Part shown: positions 35,446 through 44,183 of the stretch, in pieces
How positions within the stretch are numbered: the stretch's first letter is position 1
How the letters are laid out: every line of letters starts with the position of its first letter
From: Labrys miyagiensis
Lineage (GTDB): Bacteria > Pseudomonadota > Alphaproteobacteria > Rhizobiales > Labraceae
Assembly (NCBI RefSeq): GCF_030160835.1
Contig: NZ_BSPC01000069.1
Coordinates: forward strand, 62,001 to 126,000
Length of the DNA stretch: 64,000 bases
Direction of reading: 5' to 3'
Notes under the pieces: generated by a model
What the model was told of the DNA's origin: nothing
The model's database searches: none
What the model saw: the letters and a program-made list of their open reading frames with translations, nothing else
Made by a program: the position numbers and the translations under genes

Positions 35446-35560
35446 GCGGCGAATGCCGATGGGAATACAGCCACCAACTGGGCGCTGCAGCGGCAACTGC
35501 ACCCGACTCATCGTTATCGGGAGCCCGTTCTCATCACTCCTACGGTCCAGGCCGATTAGC
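35446..35560 (+). ncRNA. Conserved RNA-like element downstream of yrlA
   Basis: This stretch aligns with 40550-40650 beside the second YrlA locus: both have GAATGC..GGGAATACAGC, then GCACCCGACTCATCG, TATC and GGAGCCCG in the same order and spacing. The first part also resembles the 5' strand of the yrlA basal helix. Possible second Y-like RNA, or the 3' part of the same transcript; its own fold is not clear. Confidence 0.5.
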
Positions 35561-35771
35561 CGCCCCTGAGTTTGGACCGAACCGCCGCCGCCAGCCCTTC
35601 CGCAAAGGCGAGTGTGGATCGCAGGACGGCCGCCTCGTTCAAGGCCGATGATCCCTGATCCTCGATTGCAGTCGGAAGTTCCATCCTGCCCGCGGCTGTT
35701 TGCATCCGAACGTTGAACAAGAGATGGCCGTTCCGACGTTGCTCGACTTTTATCAGCTCGACATTTGCCAT
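35556..35771 (-). CDS. Small hypothetical protein downstream of groEL
   Basis: 71 residues (MANVELIKVEQRRNGHLLFN...), two or three strands and a C-terminal Ala-rich helix, no signal or membrane segment. The ATG lies three bases after the groEL stop codon, so it is translationally coupled with groEL. No family recognised. It runs toward the yrlA locus on the opposite strand. Confidence 0.6.
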   Translation of the reverse strand: MANVELIKVEQRRNGHLLFNVRMQTAAGRMELPTAIEDQGSSALNEAAVLRSTLAFAEGLAAAVRSKLRGG

Positions 35772-35773
35772 GG

Positions 35774-37396
<1,623 letters not shown>

Positions 37397-37448
37397 GGTC
37401 GAACTCCGGTCGTGATGCAAAGAAAAGGTGGTGCAGCGCTTTGGGCGG

Positions 37449-37735
37449 CTACGGCATCGGTTTTTGCTCCGCCGATGAAACCCAGGGACATCGCTTCCCT
37501 TCATGGGTCGGGAGATCCCGTCCCTTGATCTGGACCCCGCCCTCTTTGCCGAAAAGGACAAGATCGCCAGGCCCGGTCGCTGGCGGAACGCGGTACCGCC
37601 CGTATTGCGCATTGTGAGCCCGACAGCGATCCCGTCGCCTTTTTGGGGAGCCTCGCTCTATCGGGAGCGGCGTTCCCGCCATTGGGCCTTTTCTCGCCCT
37701 CAGGTCGCCTTGGTCACGAAGTGGTCGGACCATCG
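37449..37735 (-). pseudogene. groES: Degraded groES upstream of groEL
   Basis: Three segments in two frames line up with GroES in the right order: MVRPLRDQGDLRA (start region), [15 protein letters not shown] (family: PQ.G.VIAVG, in another frame) and [20 protein letters not shown] (family: GD.VLFGK..G.EVK..G.DL, back in the first frame). At least two frameshifts separate them and no intact frame spans the gene. Position and orientation directly before groEL are as in a normal groESL operon. Confidence 0.75.
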
Positions 37736-37762
37736 TTGGGAAGCCCCTTCCGGGCTGGACAA

Positions 37763-38100
37763 GCCTCGCGAGCCACCTTGCCTTTATACACCATTTGGCA
37801 CTCGAATGATACGAGTGACAGAAATAATCGAGATAAATCTTTCGAGATTTTTGGAGAAATGAGCTTTATCCTTCATGATTTGAAGGCGGAAATTTCAATT
37901 AATTATTTTACTAAATAGTTATGGCTATTTAGAATAAAAGGAGTACAATGCAGGAACTACAGAATTATTATTTGATGCATTGTGAATGCATTGATTTTTG
38001 AGGCTTTGGATGGATGTTTTTCTGTCCGTGAATTTTAAAATGCCGATTTTCGGCATAGTATTTTCTGTCGAGTGTTCAACATTGAACACGTCAGGACACA
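37763..38100. other. AT-rich intergenic stretch with hairpin and operator-like palindrome
   Basis: No credible gene. Base composition drops sharply compared with neighbours. It contains TGCCGA-TTT-TCGGCA (38041-38055, terminator-like) and GTGTTCAACATTGAACAC (38072-38089), an 18-bp inverted repeat with perfect 8-base arms, 14 bases before the next start codon. The latter looks like an operator for the small-gene cluster that follows. Confidence 0.55.
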
Positions 38101-38103
38101 CCC

Positions 38104-38307
38104 ATGAAACAGCATAAATTCAAGCTCGGCGAGCATGTCTCGCTGCGGAGCGAGCATCGCGATATGGCGGATGGCACTGGCTACGAAGTGACCCGCCTCC
38201 TGCCCGAGGCATCGCCTGAACCACAATACCGTATCAAGCGCAGCATCGAGATTCACGAGCGCGTTGCTGGTGAGCATCTGCTCCACAGCATGGACCAGGT
38301 GAAATGA
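38104..38307 (+). CDS. Small KOW/SH3-barrel-like hypothetical protein
   Basis: 67 residues: MKQHKFKLGEHVSLRSEH, then YEVTRLLPEASPEPQYRIKR and IHERVAGEHLL. The pattern of short strands with Gly turns resembles small barrel proteins common in Hyphomicrobiales stress regions; no function known. AGGA precedes the ATG and an 18-bp inverted repeat overlaps the leader. Its stop overlaps the next ATG (ATGA). Confidence 0.7.
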   Translation: MKQHKFKLGEHVSLRSEHRDMADGTGYEVTRLLPEASPEPQYRIKRSIEIHERVAGEHLLHSMDQVK

Positions 38308-38543
38308 TACAGGCGCGCTCTTCCTCCTTGCCCGACGACGGACCTGCGAGCGCGATCGCACGATGGGAGAATGAGGGTGGCGCCACACGGGCACTTCCCG
38401 ATCCACTTTCCCGGCGGACGCAGCAAGATCTGCGTGAGCAGGAGAACGCCCGGGCGGTCTACATGACCGACCTCGACGTCGAAGGTGCCCTGCATCTGTT
38501 CCATTCCTATCCGTGGGCCATCCCGTCGAACATTGTCGAATGA
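38304..38543 (+). CDS. Small hypothetical protein
   Basis: 79 residues, polar, no signal or membrane segment; overlaps the previous gene by four bases, so translated as a pair. I do not recognise it. Contains ENEGGATRALPDP and a central helix RTQQDLREQENARAVYM. Confidence 0.5.
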   Translation: MIQARSSSLPDDGPASAIARWENEGGATRALPDPLSRRTQQDLREQENARAVYMTDLDVEGALHLFHSYPWAIPSNIVE

Positions 38544-38580
38544 GTTCGTTCCCCGCGATACATTTGGAGGAAAGCAGGAG

Positions 38581-38793
38581 ATGACCATGACCATCGGAAT
38601 GGCGATTGGTCCACTCGGCCTTCGGCGGCTCGACCACCTTGCCTTGCGCCTGAACGGTCTGGTTGCCAGGCATGTCATCCCGGAATGGCAGTTGGGGGGC
38701 TGGATGCAGGCGAGCAGAAAACGGCTTCACATCCTCTTAGGCACCCAATCGAACGCGGCGACGGATGGGGAATTGACGAAGGCCAGGCCATGA
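38581..38793 (+). CDS. Small hypothetical protein
   Basis: 70 residues beginning MTMTIGMAIGPLGLRRLDHL. A very strong Shine-Dalgarno stretch (GGAGGAAAGCAGGAG) lies directly before the ATG, which is the main evidence for the gene. Basic, with Leu- and Arg-rich helices; no family recognised. Confidence 0.45.
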   Translation: MTMTIGMAIGPLGLRRLDHLALRLNGLVARHVIPEWQLGGWMQASRKRLHILLGTQSNAATDGELTKARP

Positions 38794-38907
38794 CTGCCGC
38801 CTTGACGAGGCGCGATGCCGATTGGGCGCCAGCGCATGCGGCCATCCGTGGAAGCGTGGTTTGCGACCGCTTGCGGGGAAATCATACGATCACCGGGGAG
38901 AGATGGG

Positions 38908-39189
38908 ATGACCATTCGTACGTCGCAGTCAACGGTAACATTCGCCAGGTCCTTCCAGATCGATGGCATGGACGAGAGCCAGCCTCCGGGCGACTATCGG
39001 GTCGATATGGACGAGGAACTGCTCGAGGGCTTGTCGTTTCTCGCCTATCGGCGTGTCGCGGCTCTCATTCATCTGCCGGCGATTTCCAGGCCGCAGAATC
39101 GGATCCAGGTCGTGCGCGTCGCTCCAGCCGAATTCGATGCCATGATCCAATTCGATATGGCCGCGGCAAACCGGATGAAATCGTCCTGA
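38908..39189 (+). CDS. Hypothetical protein, conserved small family
   Basis: 93 residues: MTIRTSQSTVTFARSFQIDG then YRVDMDEELLEGLSFLAYRR and VAALIHLP. The opening strand-rich half followed by EELLxGLSFLAYRRVA is a pattern I associate with a small conserved protein family of Hyphomicrobiales, function unknown. GGGGAGAG lies upstream of the ATG. Confidence 0.65.
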   Translation: MTIRTSQSTVTFARSFQIDGMDESQPPGDYRVDMDEELLEGLSFLAYRRVAALIHLPAISRPQNRIQVVRVAPAEFDAMIQFDMAAANRMKSS

Positions 39190-39347
39190 CGCCCGCCGAA
39201 GGGGGAGCGCTGCCCAACCATAGGGCTTCAGCCGGCTCAGTTGCGGATTCCATGGATGCAAGAGCTCCAAGTCTGCCCCGGCAGCCCCTGTTGAGGCCGG
39301 CCAGCGCCACTGCCTCCGGAATTGCCAGGCATGACGATGGCCCCGGG

Positions 39348-39749
39348 ATGCTCTCGCTGACCTCGGCCTTGATCCTGCTGGTCGAATGCGATCTCCCATC
39401 CCTGCTGATCTGCGCGAACGAACTGCTCGACGAAGGATACGAAGTCATCGAGTGCGATAGTGCCGGTGTGGCAATGAACATGCTCAACAGCCGCACCGAT
39501 TTCGATGTCATGATTGCCGATATCGACCTGGATCATGCACCAGGAGGGCTGGCTCTTGTGCGCTATGTGGCCAGTCGTCTTCCCGGCATGAAGATTCTGA
39601 TCCACTCGGCCTGGATCGATGCCCAGGCCGAGTCGGATGTCGCTGCGGGTAGTTTTCTACCGAAACCCTATCCGACCGGCGCTCTTGTTCGCCAGGTGCA
39701 ACGTCTGCTGGCGTCGCCGCCGACATGTGGACGAGACCTTGTTTCTTGA
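39348..39749 (+). CDS. Stand-alone response-regulator receiver
   Basis: 133 residues forming a single receiver domain: LILLVECDLPSLLICANEL with acidic Glu and Asp of the first loop, phospho-acceptor Asp in VMIADIDLDHAPGG, and the conserved Lys in SFLPKPYPTGALV. No output domain, so it may act as a phosphate sink or by protein contact. No histidine kinase adjoins. Start at 39348 keeps only the domain; ATGs further upstream would add a Pro/Ala-rich leader. Confidence 0.8.
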   Translation: MLSLTSALILLVECDLPSLLICANELLDEGYEVIECDSAGVAMNMLNSRTDFDVMIADIDLDHAPGGLALVRYVASRLPGMKILIHSAWIDAQAESDVAAGSFLPKPYPTGALVRQVQRLLASPPTCGRDLVS

Positions 39750-39765
39750 TCGAAGGATCCTAGCG

Positions 39766-40026
39766 ATGATCAGCTTTCCAAATATCAGCAGAAACTACCA
39801 GGCATCGAAGCAAAGTGTTTGTTTCTGGGGATATGACTCGGCGTTCGAGATATCCTTTTTTGTCGGCCGTGACATGCTGGAACGTATCGCCGAGCGCCCC
39901 AGTACAAGTGAAGCGGATCTTCTGCAGATCTTTGATACAAACCGACCGCAAATTCAGGAAGTCGCGGCAAAGGCTTATTCCCCCCGGCGCGGAAACTATT
40001 ATTCGCTGGAGTCGAAGGATTTCTGA
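39766..40026 (+). CDS. DUF1488 family protein
   Basis: 86 residues: MISFPNISRNYQASKQSVCF, WGYDSAFEISFFVGRDML, AAKAYSPRRGNYYSLESKDF. This is the DUF1488 layout (start strand, WG-x-DSAFEI, helical tail). Function unknown; the family is frequent in alphaproteobacterial stress and symbiosis regions. AAGGA lies before the ATG. Last gene of the small-gene cluster, followed by family B repeats. Confidence 0.8.
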   Translation: MISFPNISRNYQASKQSVCFWGYDSAFEISFFVGRDMLERIAERPSTSEADLLQIFDTNRPQIQEVAAKAYSPRRGNYYSLESKDF

Positions 40027-40088
40027 GTGTCCCACACGTTGGCATACCGAAGCCGTCCACCATATTCCAGCGGATAGGCTTCGATGCT

Positions 40089-40192
40089 AGAGCAAAATGC
40101 ATTCAGGCGGGAGCGGATTTTCAGATTAACTCGTTGGCACCAAATGCATTTTGCGGTTCTTGGTGATTCGATCTGAAGGCAAAACGCTCTAG
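40089..40192. repeat. Family B intergenic repeat, copy 5
   Basis: Full-length copy with matching ends CTAGAGCAAAATGCATTCAG and CTGAAGGCAAAACGCTCTAG and the inner AAATGCATTTTGCGGTTC block. Directly followed by a half copy at 40213. Confidence 0.88.
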
Positions 40193-40212
40193 GTATTGCC
40201 GCCGCGCGCCCC

Positions 40213-40266
40213 TGGAGCAAAGCGCGTCTAAGCGTAAACGCTGCTTTCCTCTAACTCTTTTTCGAA
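40213..40266. repeat. Family B repeat, left half only
   Basis: GGAGCAAAGCGCGTCTAAGCG, followed by AACGCTGCTTTCCTCTAACTC, matches the left half of the second subtype (12699 and 44740 copies). The right half is missing here; YrlA-like sequence begins instead, and the right half is found inverted at 40435. Confidence 0.8.
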
Positions 40267-40436
40267 GCACACCTCCTGCGGACCTGTAGCTCAGTTGGTA
40301 GAGCGGGTTGTTTCGTCACTTTTGTCGCCGTGCCGGTGTCCGCTGAGACATGCCATGGCAAATGCCGCCGGTACTCCATTCGGCGTAAGCCGCTCGCGGG
40401 TTCGAATCCCGCCAGGCCTGTAGCTCAAATGGCTAA
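40267..40436 (+). ncRNA. Second YrlA-like locus, permuted or tandem-truncated
   Basis: Order here: D-arm GCTC-AGTTGGTA-GAGC (40289-40304), the yrlA 3' helix strand (GTTTCGTCACTTTTGT, then CGCCGTG), a loop, the yrlA 5' strand (GGCAAATGCCGCCGG), T-arm GCGGG-TTCGAAT-CCCGC (40396-40412). 40280-40286 can pair with 40413-40419 in 6 of 7 positions as a true acceptor stem. A second D-arm-like copy (40421-40439) follows and is cut by a repeat. It starts with GCACACCTCCTGC (40267-40279), identical to part of the rsr sigma-54 promoter. Whether it is a working RNA or a remnant is unknown. Confidence 0.6.
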
Positions 40437-40486
40437 AGCGTTTTGCGGTTTGACGGAATCGGCAAGAATCGCAAAGACGCGTCCAC
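40435..40486. repeat. Family B repeat, right half, inverted
   Basis: AAAGCGTTTTGCGGTTTGACG, then GAATCGGCAAGAATCGC and AAAGACGCGTC, is the reverse complement of the right half of the 12699 copy. Together with 40213-40266 it brackets the second YrlA-like locus. Confidence 0.75.
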
Positions 40487-40549
40487 CTGCCTGAAGATCC
40501 GTCGATGCAGCGAATGGCGTGGGACGACAGGAGACGTTGGAAGACACGT

Positions 40550-40650
40550 CGAATGCGAGGGAATACAGCACCCAGGGACGCTGCCACTGCAAAATGCACC
40601 CGACTCATCGCTATCCGGAGCCCGCTTCTCTCCTCCCGCCGTGACGGTTT
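40550..40650 (+). ncRNA. Conserved RNA-like element, second copy
   Basis: Aligns to 35446-35560 with about three quarters of bases matching by eye: GAATGCGAGGGAATACAGC, GACGCTGCCACTGC, GCACCCGACTCATCGCTATC, GGAGCCCG. The fact that the same element follows both YrlA loci suggests that it belongs to the same RNA system. Confidence 0.45.
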
Positions 40651-40741
40651 ATAGGCGCGGGCTGGCCGGCCAAGATGGCCGAAGAGATGCCTGCGTGTAT
40701 CGGCGCGCCGCCTCTAAGCTATTTTTGTACGGCCTGTTACG

Positions 40742-40765
40742 TCTTAGGACTGACTGCTAACGACC
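40742..40765 (+). promoter_or_regulatory. Conserved box upstream of LuxR-like gene 1
   Basis: TCTTAGGA, six variable bases, GCTAACGACC. The same 24-bp arrangement is found before the paralogues at 46676 (minus) and 55685, always 58-60 bases before the ATG. Function unknown: promoter element, operator or leader RNA element. Confidence 0.65.
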
Positions 40766-40825
40766 AATCGGGCCGAGGTGCGATACTCAATAGACATCAT
40801 CAGCTACCAATTCCGTGGATCGAAA

Positions 40826-41608
40826 ATGAACGTTTTCGTGCCGGCACCCTCTGCAGAATCTGCGACCGGAGCCATCTTCGCTCATCCTTCCGAAGACTTT
40901 CAGGCTCCTTTCACGAGCGAGTATGCCTACTTGCCTTCTGATGTGGAAGCAGCCAAGTCTCCTATCGCGGTGATATCGGAGAACAGGTTTTTTGGAACCT
41001 GCTTCGCGCGCTGCCTCACGCAGATGGCGGTGGAGTTCGATATCCATTCCTTTGCCAACCACCACGAATGGCTCGAGAGTTCGGATCACGCATCCACCGA
41101 GATCGTGCTGCTGTGCGCAACCGGCGAACGGGCGACGGAGGACGCCGTGCTCCACAGCCTGGACACGATCATGCAGGTTTCCGGCGATGCGCGCGTGATC
41201 ATCGTCTCGGATGTCGATCAGCCCGGCCCGATGATCGAGGCGTTGTCGAAAGGCGCCAAGGGCTATGTGTCCATGGGCCTCGATCTGGAGATCGCCCTGG
41301 GCGCTATCAGGCTGATCAATGTCGGCGGCACCTTCATCCCCGCGAGCAGCCTGATGTCGATGCGGAGCACGGCACCGGCGGGCGGTGAAGCCAAGATCGC
41401 CCGAGCGGACAAGTCGATATTCACCGAGCGCCAGCTCGAGGTGCTTGAGCATCTGCGCCGGGGCGATCCCAACAAGATCATCGCCCATAAGATGAGCATG
41501 AGCGAGGCGACGGTTAAGATCCACGTCCGCAACATGATGAGGAAGATCAAGGCCAAGAACAGGACCGAACTGGTTTGCAAAAGCAACGAGTTGCTGGGCC
41601 TGCAATGA
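40826..41608 (+). CDS. LuxR/NarL-type regulator with degenerate receiver, paralogue 1
   Basis: 260 residues. C-terminal LuxR helix-turn-helix is intact (FTERQLEVLEHLRRGDPNKI, AHKMSMSEATVKIHVRNMMR). The N-terminal half folds like a receiver (PIAVISENRFFGTCFARCL; VIIVSDVDQPGPMIEALSKG) but the phospho-acceptor strand reads EIVLLCATGE, with Cys for Asp, and the conserved Lys of GY-x-x-K is Met (GYVSMG). It is thus unlikely to be controlled by ordinary phosphorylation. ATG at 40826 is chosen because the two paralogues start at the same point. Shares an upstream box with them. Confidence 0.85.
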   Translation: MNVFVPAPSAESATGAIFAHPSEDFQAPFTSEYAYLPSDVEAAKSPIAVISENRFFGTCFARCLTQMAVEFDIHSFANHHEWLESSDHASTEIVLLCATGERATEDAVLHSLDTIMQVSGDARVIIVSDVDQPGPMIEALSKGAKGYVSMGLDLEIALGAIRLINVGGTFIPASSLMSMRSTAPAGGEAKIARADKSIFTERQLEVLEHLRRGDPNKIIAHKMSMSEATVKIHVRNMMRKIKAKNRTELVCKSNELLGLQ

Positions 41609-41905
41609 GGCTACGACCGGGCGGGGGACATACGTCACGGCCGTACTATGAGACAGGAGGGGCCTGTGCCTTTCTCGGTGCCTGCCCGCGACGATCGGCC
41701 TGCTGATACGTAACCGCCGCAACAGACGGGAACGGCCATGTCCGTCAGCGTGCCTCGTTGATTTGGGCTATGCGCCTTGTTGAAACCACGCCTTCATACA
41801 CCGTGTGGAGAAGTAACGAGGTTGCGTGGGGTTAGATATCCGCGACGGGCCGCAGGCTCGCCTATGCGTTTGGCGGATGACAATAGGCCACTCGAATACC
41901 GTTTC
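41609..41905. other. Intergenic, no gene seen
   Basis: No convincing open frame, repeat or RNA fold was recognised between the first LuxR-like gene and the next small gene. An open frame continues upstream of 41906 to 41777 but its codon pattern is poor. Confidence 0.5.
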
Positions 41906-42307
41906 ATGAGCGAACACTCACGGCAACAAGTGAGCGTCGACGCTTGGCAAGGCGCCAACATCCCCTATCGGAGAAGTTGTATCCAATTGAATTTAGCCGT
42001 TTATCTCCCGGTCGAAGAACGATCCGAGGTCCCAGTGAGCAGTATCGATTATGATGAACTTGTGGAGCTCTGGACCCTCGGCGAGCACGGGGACCTGGTT
42101 CTGCGCGATGGCAAGGTCAGCGGTGTCCGGGTAGCGACACTGCCCCTGTGGAAAGCGGTGAGAATTGTCATGACGGACTGGGAGCCCGATTCCGTGCGCC
42201 AGAAGACCGCGCAGATCATGCCCAAGGACGGGACGCCGCTCCTGGAACTGGAGGAGATCCGGCAAATCTTTGAGCGAGCCGATTTTCCCGGCCCCGACAG
42301 CCAGTAA
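41906..42307 (+). CDS. Hypothetical protein
   Basis: 133 residues from the ATG at 41906 (MSEHSRQQVSVDAW). Soluble; middle part SSIDYDELVELWTLGEHGDL and VLRDGKVSGVRVATLP looks like folded protein, ending in a helix LLELEEIRQIFERADFPG. No family recognised. Start not certain; ATG at 41864 is in frame. Confidence 0.5.
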   Translation: MSEHSRQQVSVDAWQGANIPYRRSCIQLNLAVYLPVEERSEVPVSSIDYDELVELWTLGEHGDLVLRDGKVSGVRVATLPLWKAVRIVMTDWEPDSVRQKTAQIMPKDGTPLLELEEIRQIFERADFPGPDSQ

Positions 42308-42593
42308 TAGAGTGCCATTGCCAATGGCCGGATATTCGCCGGCCCACGGCGCCGTGGTGGGGCGCCTCACAAAGATAGCCTGCCGACGCGTGATGCTGCA
42401 GCGAAGTTCGCAGGACACCGGCTTCCAACATTCTCGCAAGCCCGGCTAAGCGACGCCGCCAATGCACTTCTTCGTGAAATAGCCTACTTCGATTGACGTA
42501 TGGACATTTCACAGCCGCAATGTTCTGGGGAACTGAGCTTGCCCTCGACACTTGCGTTCCTGTGACTGGGCACCGCCATGAATGGAGCAGTTG

Positions 42594-43175
42594 ATGAAGC
42601 GTGGGTTGGATGAGGAAGCCATAAAGGTAACGGTTCTTGCGCTGGCCATGCGCGAAGGGCGCGCCCTCTCGCCCGATAGCCTGGAGTTCAGCCAGGCGAC
42701 AAAGCAGGCGGCCCGGCTGATCTTGGAATATCTCGCCACGCTCGATGCCTCCCCGGCCGGCCAAGCCGAAACCTTGAACGGCTATTGGGTTGCCACGAAC
42801 GCTCCTGAGACCGCCTACCGGACTTGGGGCGGCACCGGCTTCGTGTGGACCGCCGACGCGAACCTCGCTACCCGCTATGCACGGCGCGAAGATGTCGAGC
42901 GTACGCATGCCGAAGACGAGGGTGTCTGGAAATATATCCAGCTTCCGCCGCTGCGCTCCGGCGAGGCGACCGCGGAAGGTGCCCGGAAACAGCGCCGCTT
43001 CCGCCATCGCAAGCGGGGATCGACCTACACCGAGCTCGGCGAAGGTCGCCTGCAAACGTCATCCCCTGTTGAGGACATGGCCTCCGTGACTATTTATCGC
43101 GACGACAAGGACGGCAGCCTCTGGGCTCGACCGATCGCCGAATTCCATGACGGCCGCTTCGAAGAGCTGGATTGA
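42594..43175 (+). CDS. Hypothetical protein
   Basis: 193 residues. Helical N-terminal part (LDEEAIKVTVLALAMREG) followed by a strand-rich part with YWVATNAPETAYRTWGGTGF and VWTADANLATRYARREDVE. It ends in DGSLWARPIAEFHDGRFEEL. GGAG precedes the ATG at 42594; an ATG four codons upstream lacks one. No family recognised; soluble. Confidence 0.6.
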   Translation: MKRGLDEEAIKVTVLALAMREGRALSPDSLEFSQATKQAARLILEYLATLDASPAGQAETLNGYWVATNAPETAYRTWGGTGFVWTADANLATRYARREDVERTHAEDEGVWKYIQLPPLRSGEATAEGARKQRRFRHRKRGSTYTELGEGRLQTSSPVEDMASVTIYRDDKDGSLWARPIAEFHDGRFEELD

Positions 43176-43500
43176 GCATCCCCAAGTGCAGGGTCTTGCC
43201 TGCGGCATTTCTGCACTACAGTCTGCCGCTAGGGCAACATCGACCGATGGCCCGCTCTGCTTTAAAGATGAAGAATCCATATCGTTTCTGTCGCGGATGC
43301 AGGAGACGGAAGCAGCGATCGGTTGTGATGGATCGCAGGGTCGTCTCCCCCCACTCTGTACTCCTTTTTCACTGTGCTTAATCGCACACACTCACAGCCA
43401 AAATAAGCATTAATTCGATTTAAGAAGACGACACAACAGTTACAAGTTGAAGAAAATTCGTTTCTTAATTAAAATTTAACACGATCAGTGAGGCCTCGGC
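43176..43500. other. Intergenic, AT-rich toward its right end
   Basis: No gene or repeat recognised. The last 100 bases are markedly AT-rich (ATTAATTCGATTTAAGAAG and similar), likely the promoter region of the next gene. Confidence 0.5.
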
Positions 43501-43818
43501 ATGAATAACCAAGCATTTGAGTATCGTGGCAACGTTCGCCAGCTTTTCCCGGCTGTTGATTTCGAACCGGTTTGGATTTCGGAATCAGTCGACGGCGCAA
43601 CCGTTCATGTTGAACGCTCACGCAGGTTCGGCAAGGAGCGTTATGTTGTACTAGTCCAACTGGCTGGCGCTGATGAAAGCAGCCGCAGCTGGAGCCTTGC
43701 ACAGACGAGCGAGGGACAAGATTTTGGCTGGGCCATGGATACAGCCTCAAAGATCCATAAACTCTTAAAGCTTTTGGGTCCTTATTGGCTTAACCGCGAG
43801 ACCAAGCAAAGAGCCTGA
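43501..43818 (+). CDS. Hypothetical protein
   Basis: 105 residues: MNNQAFEYRGNVRQLFPAVD then VWISESVDGATVHVERSRRF, and a helical end HKLLKLLGPYWLNRETKQRA. Composition is less GC-rich than neighbours. No family recognised. GAGG is upstream of the ATG. Confidence 0.5.
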   Translation: MNNQAFEYRGNVRQLFPAVDFEPVWISESVDGATVHVERSRRFGKERYVVLVQLAGADESSRSWSLAQTSEGQDFGWAMDTASKIHKLLKLLGPYWLNRETKQRA

Positions 43819-43994
43819 GGCTGCCTTCTCTTACCGAACTGCATTGAATAGCTTGTAAGTCGGTCGGGGAATAACTTTTCTCTACCAATTAAAGCTACGA
43901 GCATACAGCGATACCGAGTTTTTTGAGAATTCAGTGCTTGAAAATGTTGCCCGGCGCCGCCCGAACGGTTGCCTCTTGAGGAGAAGCACGTCCC

Positions 43995-44183
43995 ATGCGG
44001 AAGGTTATGCCGGCGGCGCCCTCTCGATCCTTGCAGCGCCCCTCCGTAATCGTAGACGAAACCACCGGCGATGTCATAATTGATGTGGTGGCGACCGGTT
44101 ACATCCAGATCGTCATTACCGCCGATGGGGACGTTCTCTGCGATGGCGAAAGCATCCTCGTCGAACCGCTCGAATGTGATTGA
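43995..44183 (+). CDS. Small hypothetical protein
   Basis: 62 residues; the C-terminal part VIVDETTGDVIIDVVATGYI and QIVITADGDVLCDGESILV has a regular strand pattern that supports coding. A 191-codon minus-strand frame covers the same DNA but its translation is low-complexity, so this frame is preferred. Confidence 0.45.
   Translation: MRKVMPAAPSRSLQRPSVIVDETTGDVIIDVVATGYIQIVITADGDVLCDGESILVEPLECD

Noticed and set aside
35166-35477. Minus-strand open frame with the translation GIAGFEPATPRF
   Set aside because: This kind of sequence arises when the antisense of a tRNA T-arm is translated. It overlaps yrlA and is not a protein gene.
38685-39347. Long N-terminal extension of the receiver gene
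   Set aside because: The frame is open but overlaps another well-supported gene (38908-39189), and the translation before residue 220 shows no domain.
40291-40608. Minus-strand open frame with the translation YRPGGIRTRE
   Set aside because: Same artefact: antisense of the T-arm in the second YrlA-like locus.
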